Below are positions 1 through 9,633 of a DNA stretch of 64,000 nt, one piece after another. Below the pieces are notes generated by a model. It searched no databases, was not told the origin of the DNA, and saw only the letters and a list, made by a program, of their open reading frames with translations. The stretch's first letter is position 1; each line of letters opens with the position of its first letter. Both the position numbers and the translations under genes were made by a program. Origin of the DNA: Lactuca virosa (taxonomy: Eukaryota; Streptophyta; Magnoliopsida; Asterales; Asteraceae); NCBI GenBank assembly GCA_928212115.1, contig CAKMRJ010003334.1, positions 636,422-700,421 of the forward strand, read 5' to 3'.

Positions 1-315
1 CACCTTGTTTGTGATCCTCGGCATCCCAGTCACAAATAGAAGGGCAAAATCGAGATTAAACATGCCATTGAAAAGTTCAATGAATCTCAAAAGATCTAGG
101 AGTTTCAAAACATTTAAAACTTAAATTTCTTTTTCGTTTTTCATGGTGGGAATTGGTAAATCGTCATTTACCTACCTTCAAATATTCTGCAACTAGATTA
201 CGGCATCCCTCTTCTAGGTTGTAGAATGTTGTGTTGGATCCTAGCCTTGATGTTTCATTTGGGTGTTACATCAAGGATTCTTATCAACTAACTTGAATTT
301 TCTCCCGTTTTGTAG

Positions 316-984
316 ATGTCTAAATCTTACAATGGTCTTCCCAAGTCCCTTGGAACAAGCTTTCCAAATGAAGATGATGTTCCACGATACGATCAAGAAA
401 ATGAGAGTCATGCTTCACTTCCTCCACCTCCTCCAATTATTCTCCCTAACCCACAATTCAAAGGCTTGAAAAGTTCAAGCTCACTCAAGCCTTATTGGCA
501 AGTAAACACGAAGATGGGAAACCTGTGTGTGCACACATCTTAGAGATGAAGTCACACATTGATAGGTTAAGGATGATGGGTGTCGATATCTCAGAAATGT
601 TGGCTGTTGACTGGGTTCTTCAGTCACTTCCTGAATCATATAGTGAGTTCGTTAGAGAGTACTATATGATGGACCATGACGTGACCCTCATTGATTTAAC
701 CTATTTGCTTATAGCTACTGAATCAGAAATGATTTGGCGTGCTAATCGAGCAAATTTTTTCTGGCAAATCAAACTCCCAAACTTCAATGGACATTGAAAA
801 TAGTGACATTGGAAATCCAGAAAAGGTAAATTCTGAGATAGTTCCTTGTGCCATTCCAAAAAAGTCCATCTGCTTCTACTGCCAAGAGAAGGGGCATTGG
901 AGACGAAGCTGCCCTGTTTACCTGAGAGATCTAAGAGATGGGAGAGTCAAGACGTATGGCTCTACTTCAGGTAAAATCCAATAA
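316..984 (+). pseudogene. gag: copia-1 gag (UBN2-type, one zinc knuckle), two frameshifts
   Basis: Copia-type Gag would form the virus-like particle that packages element RNA. The reading starts at ATG 316 (MSKSYNGLPKSLG), has a proline-rich stretch, then a helical segment containing LEMKSHIDRLRMMGVDISEM, as in UBN2-type plant Gag. It ends with a CCHC knuckle, CFYCQEKGHWRRSC (about 880-925), and a stop after SGKIQ. Compared with copia-3 there is a 1-base deletion near 463 and a 1-base gain in a T run near 756-762, so the protein is split into three frames. The start codon is present here but has been deleted in copia-3. Non-functional in this copy. Confidence 0.82.
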
Positions 985-1501
985 CTAACTCTATAAGTTC
1001 CTATTCTTTGATTTTCAATACATGATGTGATAAGATTACATTTTGATGTTTTGTAGGATCGAAGAAAAGAGAGGAAGCTTAAGGGAAGAAGTAAGCTGAA
1101 TCTGATCGTGAAGAAATGGATTTCGATCGCATTGCTTGAAGATCGGATTTTTGAGCTACTACTTTAGAGTTAGAATAGACTGCTTAGAAATTGAAATAAC
1201 ATAGTTTTCATTTGAATTGCATTGTAAGGACAAGTTTTTCCGCAATAAAATGAATTTTGATTTCGTCCTATTTATTTATCCTTGCAATGGCATATGTGAA
1301 AATGGATGTTTATGTATTTCTAATTTTAGCAATGTTGAATTGGATGTGATTCTTGATTATGTTATTTGTGAAATGTCGAGGATTTGCCAAATAAAGGAAG
1401 ATTCTCATCGCCCAAGTTTCAATTGGACAGAAACTTGAAATCATACAACTTGGTTGCGTGATGAATGAGAAACTTCATATTTTGGAAATTAGACAAATTC
1501 T

Positions 1502-1732
1502 TTGGCAAAGCGTCAAGAGAAGGACCAGAAGATCGAGTACACTAGGTTGTGCGTTGATCAAGTCCACCACAAGAGTGATAAAGATATTCGTCATGATTTA
1601 CTAAAGGTTAGTAAATATGATTATACTTATAAGATTAAGTATAATTCTGAGTTGATTGAAAGAGTTTCAATCAATAGCAGAACGAATAAGAAGAATCAAG
1701 TAGGCAGAAAGATAAAAGTTTCTCTATTCTAA
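1502..1732 (+). pseudogene. copia-1 integrase remnant
   Basis: A short open stretch reads HDLLKVSKYDYTYKIKYNSE and continues to VGRKIKVSLF. Its spacing and aromatic/Lys pattern resemble the part of Copia integrase after the first catalytic Asp. The catalytic residues themselves are not preserved. The same remnant lies at the same place in copia-3 (45996-46226) with few differences, so decay preceded the spread of both copies. The family assignment rests on pattern similarity only; a profile search could overturn it. Confidence 0.5.
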
Positions 1733-2630
1733 GAAGAAGGGAGAGTACCTTTTATTGTGTTTTATGATAAGTCTTAATGATTAAGAACCATATCTCAATT
1801 GATCCTCTAAGTGAGTCTTAGTGCAATTGCATGTCTAAGAAGAGGAATCGAGAATTGTAGAAATGGTTAAATCAAGAAGTCAATCATACTTCGTTCCAAT
1901 ATCAAGTCTTAGAGTCAAGATTCTGACATGAGTGACAAGTCTTAAGTAGGTTTATAACACTCGACAAATGTGGAATTTGGAAAAGTTTTCTTATTCTTGC
2001 ACATTTGAAATTGGTAAGTTGTGATGTCTTGGATAAGAAAAAGACCAACCAGGACCAATTGTGTGAAGTGTTAAACTTGACAAAAGGCTACACTAACTCT
2101 TGAATATTTGTTTGTCAAGAAATGTTTCTTGACAAGAGAATCTTATATGTCAAGGAGTCAGTGGGAGTCTTAATGGTCTTGAAAAGTTTCAAGAACAAAT
2201 CAAGAGTAAACCTAGTTGATCATCACTAGCACACGACTTGAGGTTTAAAGCCTATCGTGGATGACATACTCTTTTTCTGTGCCATTCCAATTGAGTTAAT
2301 TATGCGTGTGAGTTCTATGAGTTCTCATTTGAATGCATAAAGACAAAGCACCTTGATCAATGGAAAGTACATTGATATGAAAGGGTGAGTTGCTTGGAAG
2401 ACATGGTGGGCATTCATGTTACCATGAGGCAAGAAATCAAGATTGAACAAGTTGAGTCCATATGTTTTTGGATTTGTCGCAAACTTCTGTTTTGACAAAT
2501 TCACATGGATAGGAACACATACATCATAAAATCTAAGTGTCATACGGTTTTCCTCCTTTATGAAAATGATTGTGAGGAAATGCTTTCACTAAGAGAGATT
2601 TTAAGAAGATAGCAATTGTGAAAATTGTAT

Positions 2631-2680
2631 TCTCAAATTCGATTATGATTACGGCATCCCTTTTCATAGTTCGAATTGTG
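2631..2680 (+). repeat. internal 50-bp direct repeat, copy 1 (partner 3139-3189)
   Basis: This stretch, with the core GATTATGATTACGGCATCCC followed by TTCATAGTTCGAATTGTG, recurs about 508 bp downstream with only a few changes. Both copies are also present in copia-3 at about 47080-47129 and 47588-47637. A shorter relative (GATTACGGCATCCCTCTTC) sits in the leader near 197. Confidence 0.75.
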
Positions 2681-3138
2681 AGATTTGGCAATTGATCTGA
2701 ACATTTGGGACTTAGTAACATAAATTCTGAATTGTTTAGACACACATGTGAGCTATCTAAGGCAAAGGTGTATGAGCTTAAAAAGCTTAGATAAAGGCTT
2801 ATCAAAGCATTAGGTATTAGAAATATGAACTTAAGGAATTCAATAAGCATTGTTTTCTAGAAGTTTAATTGTTTTCTGAATACATGTCAAAGCTAGTGGG
2901 AGCATAAGTGTTATGCTGGTAAGAAAATAATCGTCATGTTAGTGGGAGCATGATTATTATGGTAAGTATTGCAAGTTAGCAATATTAATTATAGAAAACA
3001 AAGATTCATTTTGCAAAGTTGCAAGGGTTGAAAAATTGTTTTGCTATAATTAAGGGAGAGAATATTATACTTCGTTTCAAAATTCTAAAGCTTAGATCGA
3101 GAAATGTTAATAAATTTAGTCAAGGATACATAGTGCAT

Positions 3139-3189
3139 TCTCAAAATTCGATTATGATTACGGCATCCCTCTTCATAGTTCGAATTGTG
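3139..3189 (+). repeat. internal 50-bp direct repeat, copy 2 (partner 2631-2680)
   Basis: Second copy of the repeat, preceded by TAGTGCATTCTCAAAATTCG. It lies inside a short open stretch, but the same sequence is non-coding in the other copy, so coding use is unlikely. Confidence 0.75.
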
Positions 3190-4800
3190 GGAACAGGGCA
3201 CATAAAATATTATGGTAGAAGGATGATGAAGTATCATGTCTTTATGTGAGACATTATGCATCGTGTCCAATACGCTTCGGGTATAGGATCGATTGCATAT
3301 GCTATAATATTTGACCATTCTAAAATTTTCCAAATGCCTAGGGCATTAAGAGGGAAAAGGACTAGGACTGGTTTTGACTAAAATAATTAAACAACTATCA
3401 AAGGACGATCTGAGGTTCACTGAGGATTTGTCGCTTGTGAGTAGTTGGAAGTATAGTACTGGATGGACTATATTGACATTATTAGAATAGATAAGATTCT
3501 ATTAAGAATGAGTTGTCATATGGAAAATATGGAAATGTTTCCATTAATGGGAGTTGGATATTAAGAAATATGTCTAGATTAGAAACTTTTATGCGAGAAG
3601 CATGTTCAAAGGAATGTACTTTGAATGTGAGACTTCACGTCTATGGAATTGTCTTGTAACAATTTCCGATAGAATACCTTGTAATTTCATTAGCCGGGTC
3701 TTGGTGACTTTTGTGCTATGACATTACGAAAGAATCATTGCATAAAATGTTAGAATCTGACATATTCTAAAAGTGGCAAGAATTTGGTATTCTTATACTA
3801 ATAATAAGGATTGGGGATTGTGAAATGAGTTTCATTGGAAAAGTTTTCAATTGATCTATTTAACAAAGTATGGACCATAGGAAACCAAAGTGTGTATGCT
3901 TGGAGCATGGGACAATTGTGGTTATAATTCGAGTAATAAGTTGATTTTCTGAAACAGTAAGCAATGAATAATGAGTAATCAATATGGTGTTTAAATAAAA
4001 GTGTTTTTATTTACGCTCAAGAGTTTTGGGACCATATAGGACTAATATTATTATTGTGTTTCATTTTTCATGTTTTGACTTCCAGAATAACTAGGTTATT
4101 CGAACCTCCACAGTCGGTCATACGTTGGAAGTAGGTATGAAGGAAGACTGTCATGAATCTGTCTGTAGATTGTCTAAAGTGTTTAGACATAGCACAAGTT
4201 TGCTGCAGAGTTCATGAGTGCTTTGATAAGATTAAAGTATTGGATTAAACCCACACTCACTTGAATCACTTCATGGTTTTATCACGAGTGATTGGTGAGA
4301 CGATAACATTGTATATTCTTGAAACCGAGACGTGTGAGTTGTTATTTGCAAGTCGGTTGCACATTGATGATAAGTAAACACACCAGTAACTTGGTGTTAT
4401 AAAACTTATTGTTGTGTGTGATTCGATTAGTAGGTGCAAGCAAGCATTTGAGTCAAAGTTTATCCATTCCTTTTACCCAAGGTGGGATAAAAGCGATATC
4501 TGTGGGCCCCTCGATGATTTAGTGATGACAAAAGAAAGTGCTCGGCCGGGCCAGGACTGATTTGATTTGTTCAATTAGTCAGTCGTCCTAAATCGGAAAT
4601 CGGGAAACGACACATAGACTGAGAGAATGATTTCAATCCATGTCTCATGTCTATACGATATCTTGTAGAATGGAGGAATATATGATCCCTTATCTAAAGG
4701 ACACGCGTATCTGATAAGATCAGAGTTGACAGCGGCTTTTGGAAGCTACGATTGCTGATCAGGTTCTGAAGTCATACGCAGAATAGTTTTTAGACTTATC

Positions 4801-4812
4801 CAAGTGGGAGAC
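4801..4812 (+). promoter_or_regulatory. copia-1 polypurine tract
   Basis: CAAGTGGGAGAC lies directly before the TGTTGG start of the LTR. This is where plus-strand DNA synthesis would be primed during reverse transcription. The identical tract precedes the 3' LTR of copia-3 (49206-49217). Confidence 0.75.
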
Positions 4813-5632
4813 TGTTGGATTAGTGTCTAAGTCCATAACTATTTTGGTATGTACTTGACACGATTGTGAGCATGGTCCTTTTGGGTTGCCTTCACACGGG
4901 TGACTAGACAGGATGACAGTTGAGGAGAGAGGTTGATTAGGGCATAAATATGATTTATTTATTATATTATATGATTAATATAATAATTTGGAATCATATT
5001 ATTAATTAGTATTTAATCAGAAATTAATTAGGAATTAATTTCGGGACTAAAGGAATTAATTAAAAGTATAGGGGCTGTTTTGTAATTATTTGATAGTTGA
5101 GACTTTGGGCTATTGGATCACCTTTATTAAGGCTTGAACGAAAATCCTAGAAGGATCTAGGAGTTTTCGTCCAAGGGCTTAAGGAAAGGAGTCCATGGAC
5201 TTGCTTAGGCCTTAAGCTAAGGGATTAGGGTTTCCACCTTGAAACCCTGGCTAGCCTCAAGTATAAATAGCACCCTAAGGCACTAGAATTCGACCACCTC
5301 TTGGGAAAACCCTACTAGGGCCGAATTTTGGAGCTTAGTACCTTTCCTCCTCTCTCTCATATTCATCCTCTCACTCAAAGTGTGTTTGTGAGCCATTAGA
5401 GGTACTACACTTGTGGTACTTGCTTTCAAGAGCTAAGGAAATTCAAGGAACTATTTGTTATTACTACATAACAACAAAAGGTATGTATTCTATTCTCCTA
5501 TGTCAATTTCGAAAATAGTAGATGCATGCTAGGGTTCTTTTGTGTTCATAAAGTTGTATAACTAATAGTGAAAACATAGATCCAAATCTAGGGTTGCATG
5601 CACACATAGGATTGTTTGTATAAAACCCAACA
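4813..5632 (+). repeat. copia-1 3' LTR (820 bp)
   Basis: Starts TGTTGGATTAGTG after the purine tract and ends AAAACCCAACA. The start is near-identical to the copia-3 LTR (42413 and 49218), but the body differs by several indels, so copia-1 and copia-3 belong to sister lineages. It carries a TATA box at 5262-5269. The terminal TGTTGG...CCAACA forms the expected short inverted ends. Confidence 0.9.
5262..5269 (+). promoter_or_regulatory. TATA box of copia-1 LTR
   Basis: TATAAATA within CAAGTATAAATAGCACC, in the part of the LTR where element transcription would begin. The matching position in copia-3 reads TATATAAA. Confidence 0.6.
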
Positions 5633-5860
5633 ACTAGATCTCTCTATGATCGTTTGGTGTACACAAGTCGTGTATAACTACAACTGACCCTAGCGTATTC
5701 ACTAAGCTATCATAATTTACTCATTAGGGCTTTACACCTTATAAGGATTTCGTGATTTAATTTGGACGAGGAAGTAATCACGATTATGAGAAATTTTTAG
5801 GGTTTTCGAAAACGTACCAAAACATAGCAGGGTTCTTTGATGCTTCCTCATTCCCTGAGG
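5633..5860. other. unassigned 228-bp stretch
   Basis: Between the end of the copia-1 LTR and the gag stop codon of element A. It contains no open frame of note. It is probably 3' sequence of element A or its target, but nothing matches the gag-protease region expected there. Confidence 0.3.
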
Positions 5861-6595
5861 TCAGACTCCTCCTGTTTCCTCATTGTTCTTCTCTGTTGGG
5901 CAGTCTATTTTGATATGTCCCATTTCGCCACATGTACAACATACTTGAACTATGCTAGCGTCGGTAGTGGAAGTGATGTGTTGAGTCGAGGTCTTTGCGA
6001 AGCGAGCTTCCTGGCCATCCTTATCCCTTGGACAATTTCTTTTGAAATGTCCGGGTTCGCCACAATTATAGCAAACCTGACCCATCTTTACGCCGGTAAT
6101 CGAGGTGTTTGGCTGTGCCGGTGCCCTGCAGTAACGAGTGGCGTATCCTTGCCTGTTGCAGTTCTTACATCGCAATTCGCAGCATTTTCCTATGTGGTGG
6201 AAGTTGCATTCCTCACAATTTGGAAGTTTTCCAGCATATCGCCGCACTGACGTTGGCACTGGTCTGGCGGATGTTGTGGTTGTAGGAGTTATCACGGGTT
6301 GTTGTCTCTTGGCACGTTTCTGAGACAACTTGCGCTCCCTCTTGTTCCAGAATTTTCGTTTGGCTCTCTTAGGGTTGGGAGTTGGAGTGCCCTCCTGAAT
6401 AAGCCTTTGTTGGTTTCCTGGTGTGCTGCTACAGTTCGAGATGTGGAAACTGTTCCCATTTCCATTTGGGTTGTTAGCGTTAAGAACGGCTAGGGCGGCT
6501 GCTACGGCTGCTGTGAAAGTAGCTTGGAACGTGGCTGAGTCCATCTGGAGTACTGGTGTCTTACTGGTGGGTTGGTTATGTTCCTTCGGAGGCAT
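5861..6595 (-). CDS. gag: Gypsy gag fragment with four zinc-knuckle motifs, capsid-like domain missing
   Basis: A 244-codon open frame starting ATG (MPPKEHNQPT). It begins with an Ala-rich helix (residues 22-40), then a basic Arg/Lys segment (about 76-98). Cys/His clusters follow: 127-138 (CEECNFHHIGKC), 143-156 (CKNCNRQGYATRYC, with Tyr where His is expected), 175-188 (CYNCGEPGHFKRNC) and 219-232 (CCTCGEMGHIKIDC). These are nucleic-acid-binding motifs of Gag nucleocapsid. The retrotransposon-gag (capsid) domain that normally lies between the N-terminal helix and the knuckles is absent. The frame is uninterrupted, but the protein would not be expected to assemble particles. Confidence 0.72.
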   Translation of the reverse strand: MPPKEHNQPTSKTPVLQMDSATFQATFTAAVAAALAVLNANNPNGNGNSFHISNCSSTPGNQQRLIQEGTPTPNPKRAKRKFWNKRERKLSQKRAKRQQPVITPTTTTSARPVPTSVRRYAGKLPNCEECNFHHIGKCCELRCKNCNRQGYATRYCRAPAQPNTSITGVKMGQVCYNCGEPGHFKRNCPRDKDGQEARFAKTSTQHITSTTDASIVQVCCTCGEMGHIKIDCPTEKNNEETGGV

Positions 6596-6789
6596 GATCT
6601 GCTACATGTCAAGAGAAGAAGTTTGTGAGCAACAATGGTTGCCTCTGGATGTATCCTAAATGTTTATCTATGCATTGGGATTTCCCGTTTTGCTATCTGA
6701 CTCTCATTGATTCGACCCATATCCCTATGATGTGGTCTTAGCAAGAATAGAAAAGATCTGAACACAATAGAATTCACATACAATAAATT
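6596..6789 (-). other. untranslated stretch between A gag and the RT-linker remnant
   Basis: No coding match is visible. On the - strand it runs from the truncated RT start to the gag ATG and contains the phrase CATCATAGGGATATGGGTCG. It is probably a rearrangement joint plus a short leader. Confidence 0.3.
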
Positions 6790-7260
6790 TACGAACTCCT
6801 GGTTGTTCAGCTCATTGAGCTGGCTGGATAACTTCCCCCATTTTCTCCGGCTCTAGATGATATGAAGGGTTAGCTATAAGGGTAGCTCCGGGGATCAAGT
6901 CGACACAGGATTCAACTTGACGCTCGGGAGGAATTCCTGGAATGTCTTTGGGAAAGACATCAGGAAAGTTGCAGACTTCGTAGATGCTCTCGAGGTCTTT
7001 AACTTTTTGCGTCTCATCGACAACATGATCCAGGAATGCATGGCATCCCTTTCGCAGATATTTCTATGCTTTGGCGCAGGAAATGATATGAAGGTTCGAA
7101 CAAATTTTATCACTATAACCAGTGAAGACTTCGTCAGATGGAAGAATTGAGACGAATCGTCCTCTCGAAGCAAAGGACATCAGCACGATTTGGGGCTCAA
7201 CCATCTCATGCCGATTAGGACATCGAAGTTTTTCATGAAGACTGATATGAAATCGATGGG
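6790..7260 (-). pseudogene. Gypsy protease C-terminus and protease-RT linker remnant
   Basis: On the - strand one frame reads FDVLIGMRWLSP, like the end of a Gypsy aspartic protease (usually hydrophobic-GMDWL). A shifted frame then reads CNFPDVFPKDIPGIPPERQV and VDLIPGATLIANPSYHLEP, the well-conserved linker before RT. It stops at QLNEL-NNQEF, just where RT begins, so RT is cut off. At least one frameshift and one stop are present. Confidence 0.7.
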
Positions 7261-7598
7261 GAACAGGAATGATCGTCTAAGTACATCCTATGATACATGT
7301 TTTGAAGACAAAACAGTGATAGGACCTTGATAAAGTTGCTTAATTTGCATGCTACCGATCTAAGGTATACTTTTGATAATGATAATCTTTAACTGGAATA
7401 TGATTGTTGCCATCATAACTGAAACTGAGATTACACATATTTCGGAAACCTTGACCTAAAAGTAGGTCTAAGTCATACTAATAGAGAGAAAATTTTGGCA
7501 ACATGATAGACAGAGATGTTTACGGAAGAGAGCTACTCAGAACATAGATATAAAAGTTATTCCTTAGACCAAAAAGGAAGGATGAGTAGAGTATTCCT
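7261..7598 (-). other. uncharacterised interior of element A
   Basis: No convincing frame on either strand. By position it could hold a decayed protease N-terminus, but no DSG/DTG active-site motif is visible. Confidence 0.3.
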
Positions 7599-8228
7599 TT
7601 ATTGGCGACGGGTACTCCTCAAGTGAAACCTTAATTCGGCCAGCTGGTGTTCCACACCAAGCAGGCGTCTCTCGTACCCTGACTGGTTTGCTCGGAGCTC
7701 TGTGACTTCAGCTTGGGTCGTAGCTAACTCTCGTTGCAGAGCTTCATTGTGCCTTGCAGCTCTCGCATGAGAAATCTCGAGGCGACGAATGTGATCCGTG
7801 CTGGTGTCCGAATCTGCTTCGAGCTCCACAGTTCGCTAAAGGGTTGCCATACCTAGCTCCACATTGCAGGCCACACGGCGTATCAAGATTGGAAGAGCCC
7901 TTTCTGCGGGTCCTCCTTCGTTTAGATTGTAGAAGTTGCGGTTTCCGTTGTATGGGAGGGGTTGGTCTTGCTCGTGGCTCCACCTATTCAAACTCCCGAT
8001 CCACATAGGCGTTGGACCTTGGAACTCAACTCGAGGGTTAGGATTTGGTATTGGGGCCACTGGGGGTAAGTTCTCGATTTCGGGTTCCAAGTCATTCTCT
8101 TCAGGAAAGGGTTCAACAAGGCCATCGTCCAAAGGGATTTCATGGTTTCCTTCTGGCCCTGGCTCGATCCATCCACCATTTCTTTGGTTGGGAAAGTACG
8201 GGTCGCCAGGAAGATGGAATCCAGTCAT
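7599..8228 (-). pseudogene. Element A leader ORF: acidic/Pro-rich N-terminus plus coiled coil, one stop
   Basis: One reading frame runs 8228 to 7599 with a single in-frame stop at 7838-7836. The N-terminal part (MTGFHLPGDPYFPNQRNGGW) is rich in Pro, Glu and Asn. After ARRVACNVELGMATL comes the stop, then a heptad-like segment (LRRLEISHARAARHNEALQR onward, about 7800-7620) with regular Leu/Ala spacing typical of a coiled coil. It lies just downstream of the primer site, in the position of the start of a gag polyprotein or of a separate ORF ahead of gag. I do not recognise an enzyme domain and cannot assign a function. Confidence 0.55.
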
Positions 8229-8751
8229 GCTATCTACGCGAGGTGATGGTAAAGGAATAGTTAATAGGCATCGAATCTAATAATACTTCCAATGTATTAT
8301 AGCTACATGATTGATCCTTGAATAATGGATTCTTGTGTAAGTTTCCGGCTTAGTCGTTATAGCACCCTAAAATAATCCTATAGTATTTTAACCCTTATGT
8401 TTCATTCTAGAACTCTTCTGGTATCTAGGTAAGTTTTAGGCTTGATGTAACACCACAGTCAATCCCAAGCACATGTTGGTCATGTCTCGAATGAATATAG
8501 TTGATCAGTCTATATTGATCCTAGACATGATTACATAACTGCCCAGGTTTAACCGCGATGTCCAACATCCAAATACTTTTGTTTTGTTCTACTTATGACA
8601 CTGATTCCGGTACCTAGGTATACTTGTATACTTTTTTATAAAAATACTTATATTTTTGAAAGTATACTTTTAGTTTAGAGCACTTAGGCCCCTTAATGTT
8701 TATAGTTGTATACCATGTAAGGTTCGGTATACTTAGTTCGCTATAAACAAG
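8229..8751 (-). other. Element A leader
   Basis: Untranslated sequence between primer site and first ORF on the - strand. AT-rich, without a usable frame. Confidence 0.5.
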
Positions 8752-8764
8752 GGCTCTGATACCA
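8752..8764 (-). promoter_or_regulatory. Element A primer-binding site (initiator tRNA-Met type)
   Basis: The + strand reads GGCTCTGATACCA, so the - strand carries TGGTATCAGAGCC. This is the standard plant primer site complementary to the 3' end of initiator tRNA-Met. It lies 3 bases inside the LTR end at 8768, which fixes the orientation of the element. Confidence 0.9.
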
Positions 8765-9540
8765 ATCTGTCACACCCCCAAACCGGAACGGCGGAAATGT
8801 TCGGGGGTGGTTGACGTCATGTGTAGTATCACAACAATTGTATCATAGCAAGCATAGTAAACACAACCAAACAATGAATACATATATGAAAAAGGTTTAC
8901 ATTTGTCTTAATACATAATTTCGTTCATATCAAAAGTAAATAAAAAGGCGTGAGTCTAACGCTCCGATTTCTCCAACTCCTGGAAGTACCTGTCTACTAA
9001 TTCCCTGGGAGTACAAGCAGTTTTGAAAGAATATCAGCATAAAGCTGGTGAGTTCATAAGCATTTAGTTTTGGTGGAAAAATGTTTTTTGATTCTTTTGA
9101 AGAGTGTTTCTCAAGAAAATCCTATATTTTCTTATGAAAGCATGTTTGAAAAACCCATTCCTTCCATGACTTCCCGGTTCGTACTAAATACGCACAATCC
9201 AAGGAGTCATGGAATGAATACGAACGTCCATTAGTAGAAAATAAACCATCAGTTTTAGAAATGCCAGTGTTATCCTGGGAAAATCCTATATTTTCCCTAA
9301 AAGCAGGTTATCTGTCTTAGAGGTAGAGATGCCAGTTTAGAAATCCCTGATTACTATTAGCATATATAAAAGTAGTTTTATTACTCAAAATAAAACAATT
9401 GAAGATTAGAGTCTGTAAACCAAAGTTAGTTTATACTTATTTGCGAGTCGTATAACCATACTTGATATGACCTAGAGACCTTTATAACGTTCTTCAGGCG
9501 TTTATGCTAAATGACATTTGTCCATCACAGGCATGCCTGC

Positions 9541-9633
9541 CTAACTGTAGATAGCAGTTCTGGTGTGGGATTGTCAGTCCCGAATAGATCTATTCACAAA
9601 TCTCACGCTCTCCCTCCAGGAGACTCTGGTTAT
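9541..9633 (-). promoter_or_regulatory. conserved Gypsy LTR box, element A copy
   Basis: On the + strand this runs from CTAACTGTAGATAGCAGTT to CTCCAGGAGACTCTGGTTA. The same box occurs in elements B (both arms), E and G at 0.75-0.9 kb from the LTR U5 end where that end is present. Its centre is the perfect 14-bp palindrome GAATAGATCTATTC (9582-9595). Confidence 0.65.

Larger units (their letters stand above)
1733..4800 (+). other. copia-1 long non-coding interior
   Basis: About 3 kb between the integrase remnant and the purine tract contains no convincing coding frame; open stretches are under 110 codons and occur on both strands. It is collinear with copia-3 46227-49204 apart from small indels, for example extra bases near 3770-3810 that are missing around 48215. 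Where pol would lie in an autonomous relative there is only AT-rich sequence with repeated phrases such as AGTGGGAGCAT (near 2895 and 2942). Confidence 0.7.
1..5632 (+). mobile_element. copia-1: gag-only Copia LTR retrotransposon, 5' end outside window
   Basis: The left edge matches copia-3 from about position 44468 onward, so roughly 2 kb (5' LTR, primer site, start of leader) lies outside the window. Order seen: end of leader, gag, a short decayed integrase stretch, about 3 kb without coding capacity, purine tract, 3' LTR. No protease, RT or RNase H is recognisable. The layout is collinear with copia-3 throughout, with shared decay, so both belong to one non-autonomous family. The copy is older or more damaged than copia-3: its gag carries two frameshifts. 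The LTR ends in CA at 5632, followed by ACTAG, a possible target duplication whose partner is not visible. Confidence 0.88.

Noticed and set aside
5837..6250. 137-codon + strand frame with many aromatic residues as a membrane protein
   Set aside because: It is the antisense of the element A gag zinc-knuckle region on the - strand.
8752..8764. tRNA gene
   Set aside because: Only the 13-base complement of a tRNA 3' end is present here and at the other primer sites; no cloverleaf follows.
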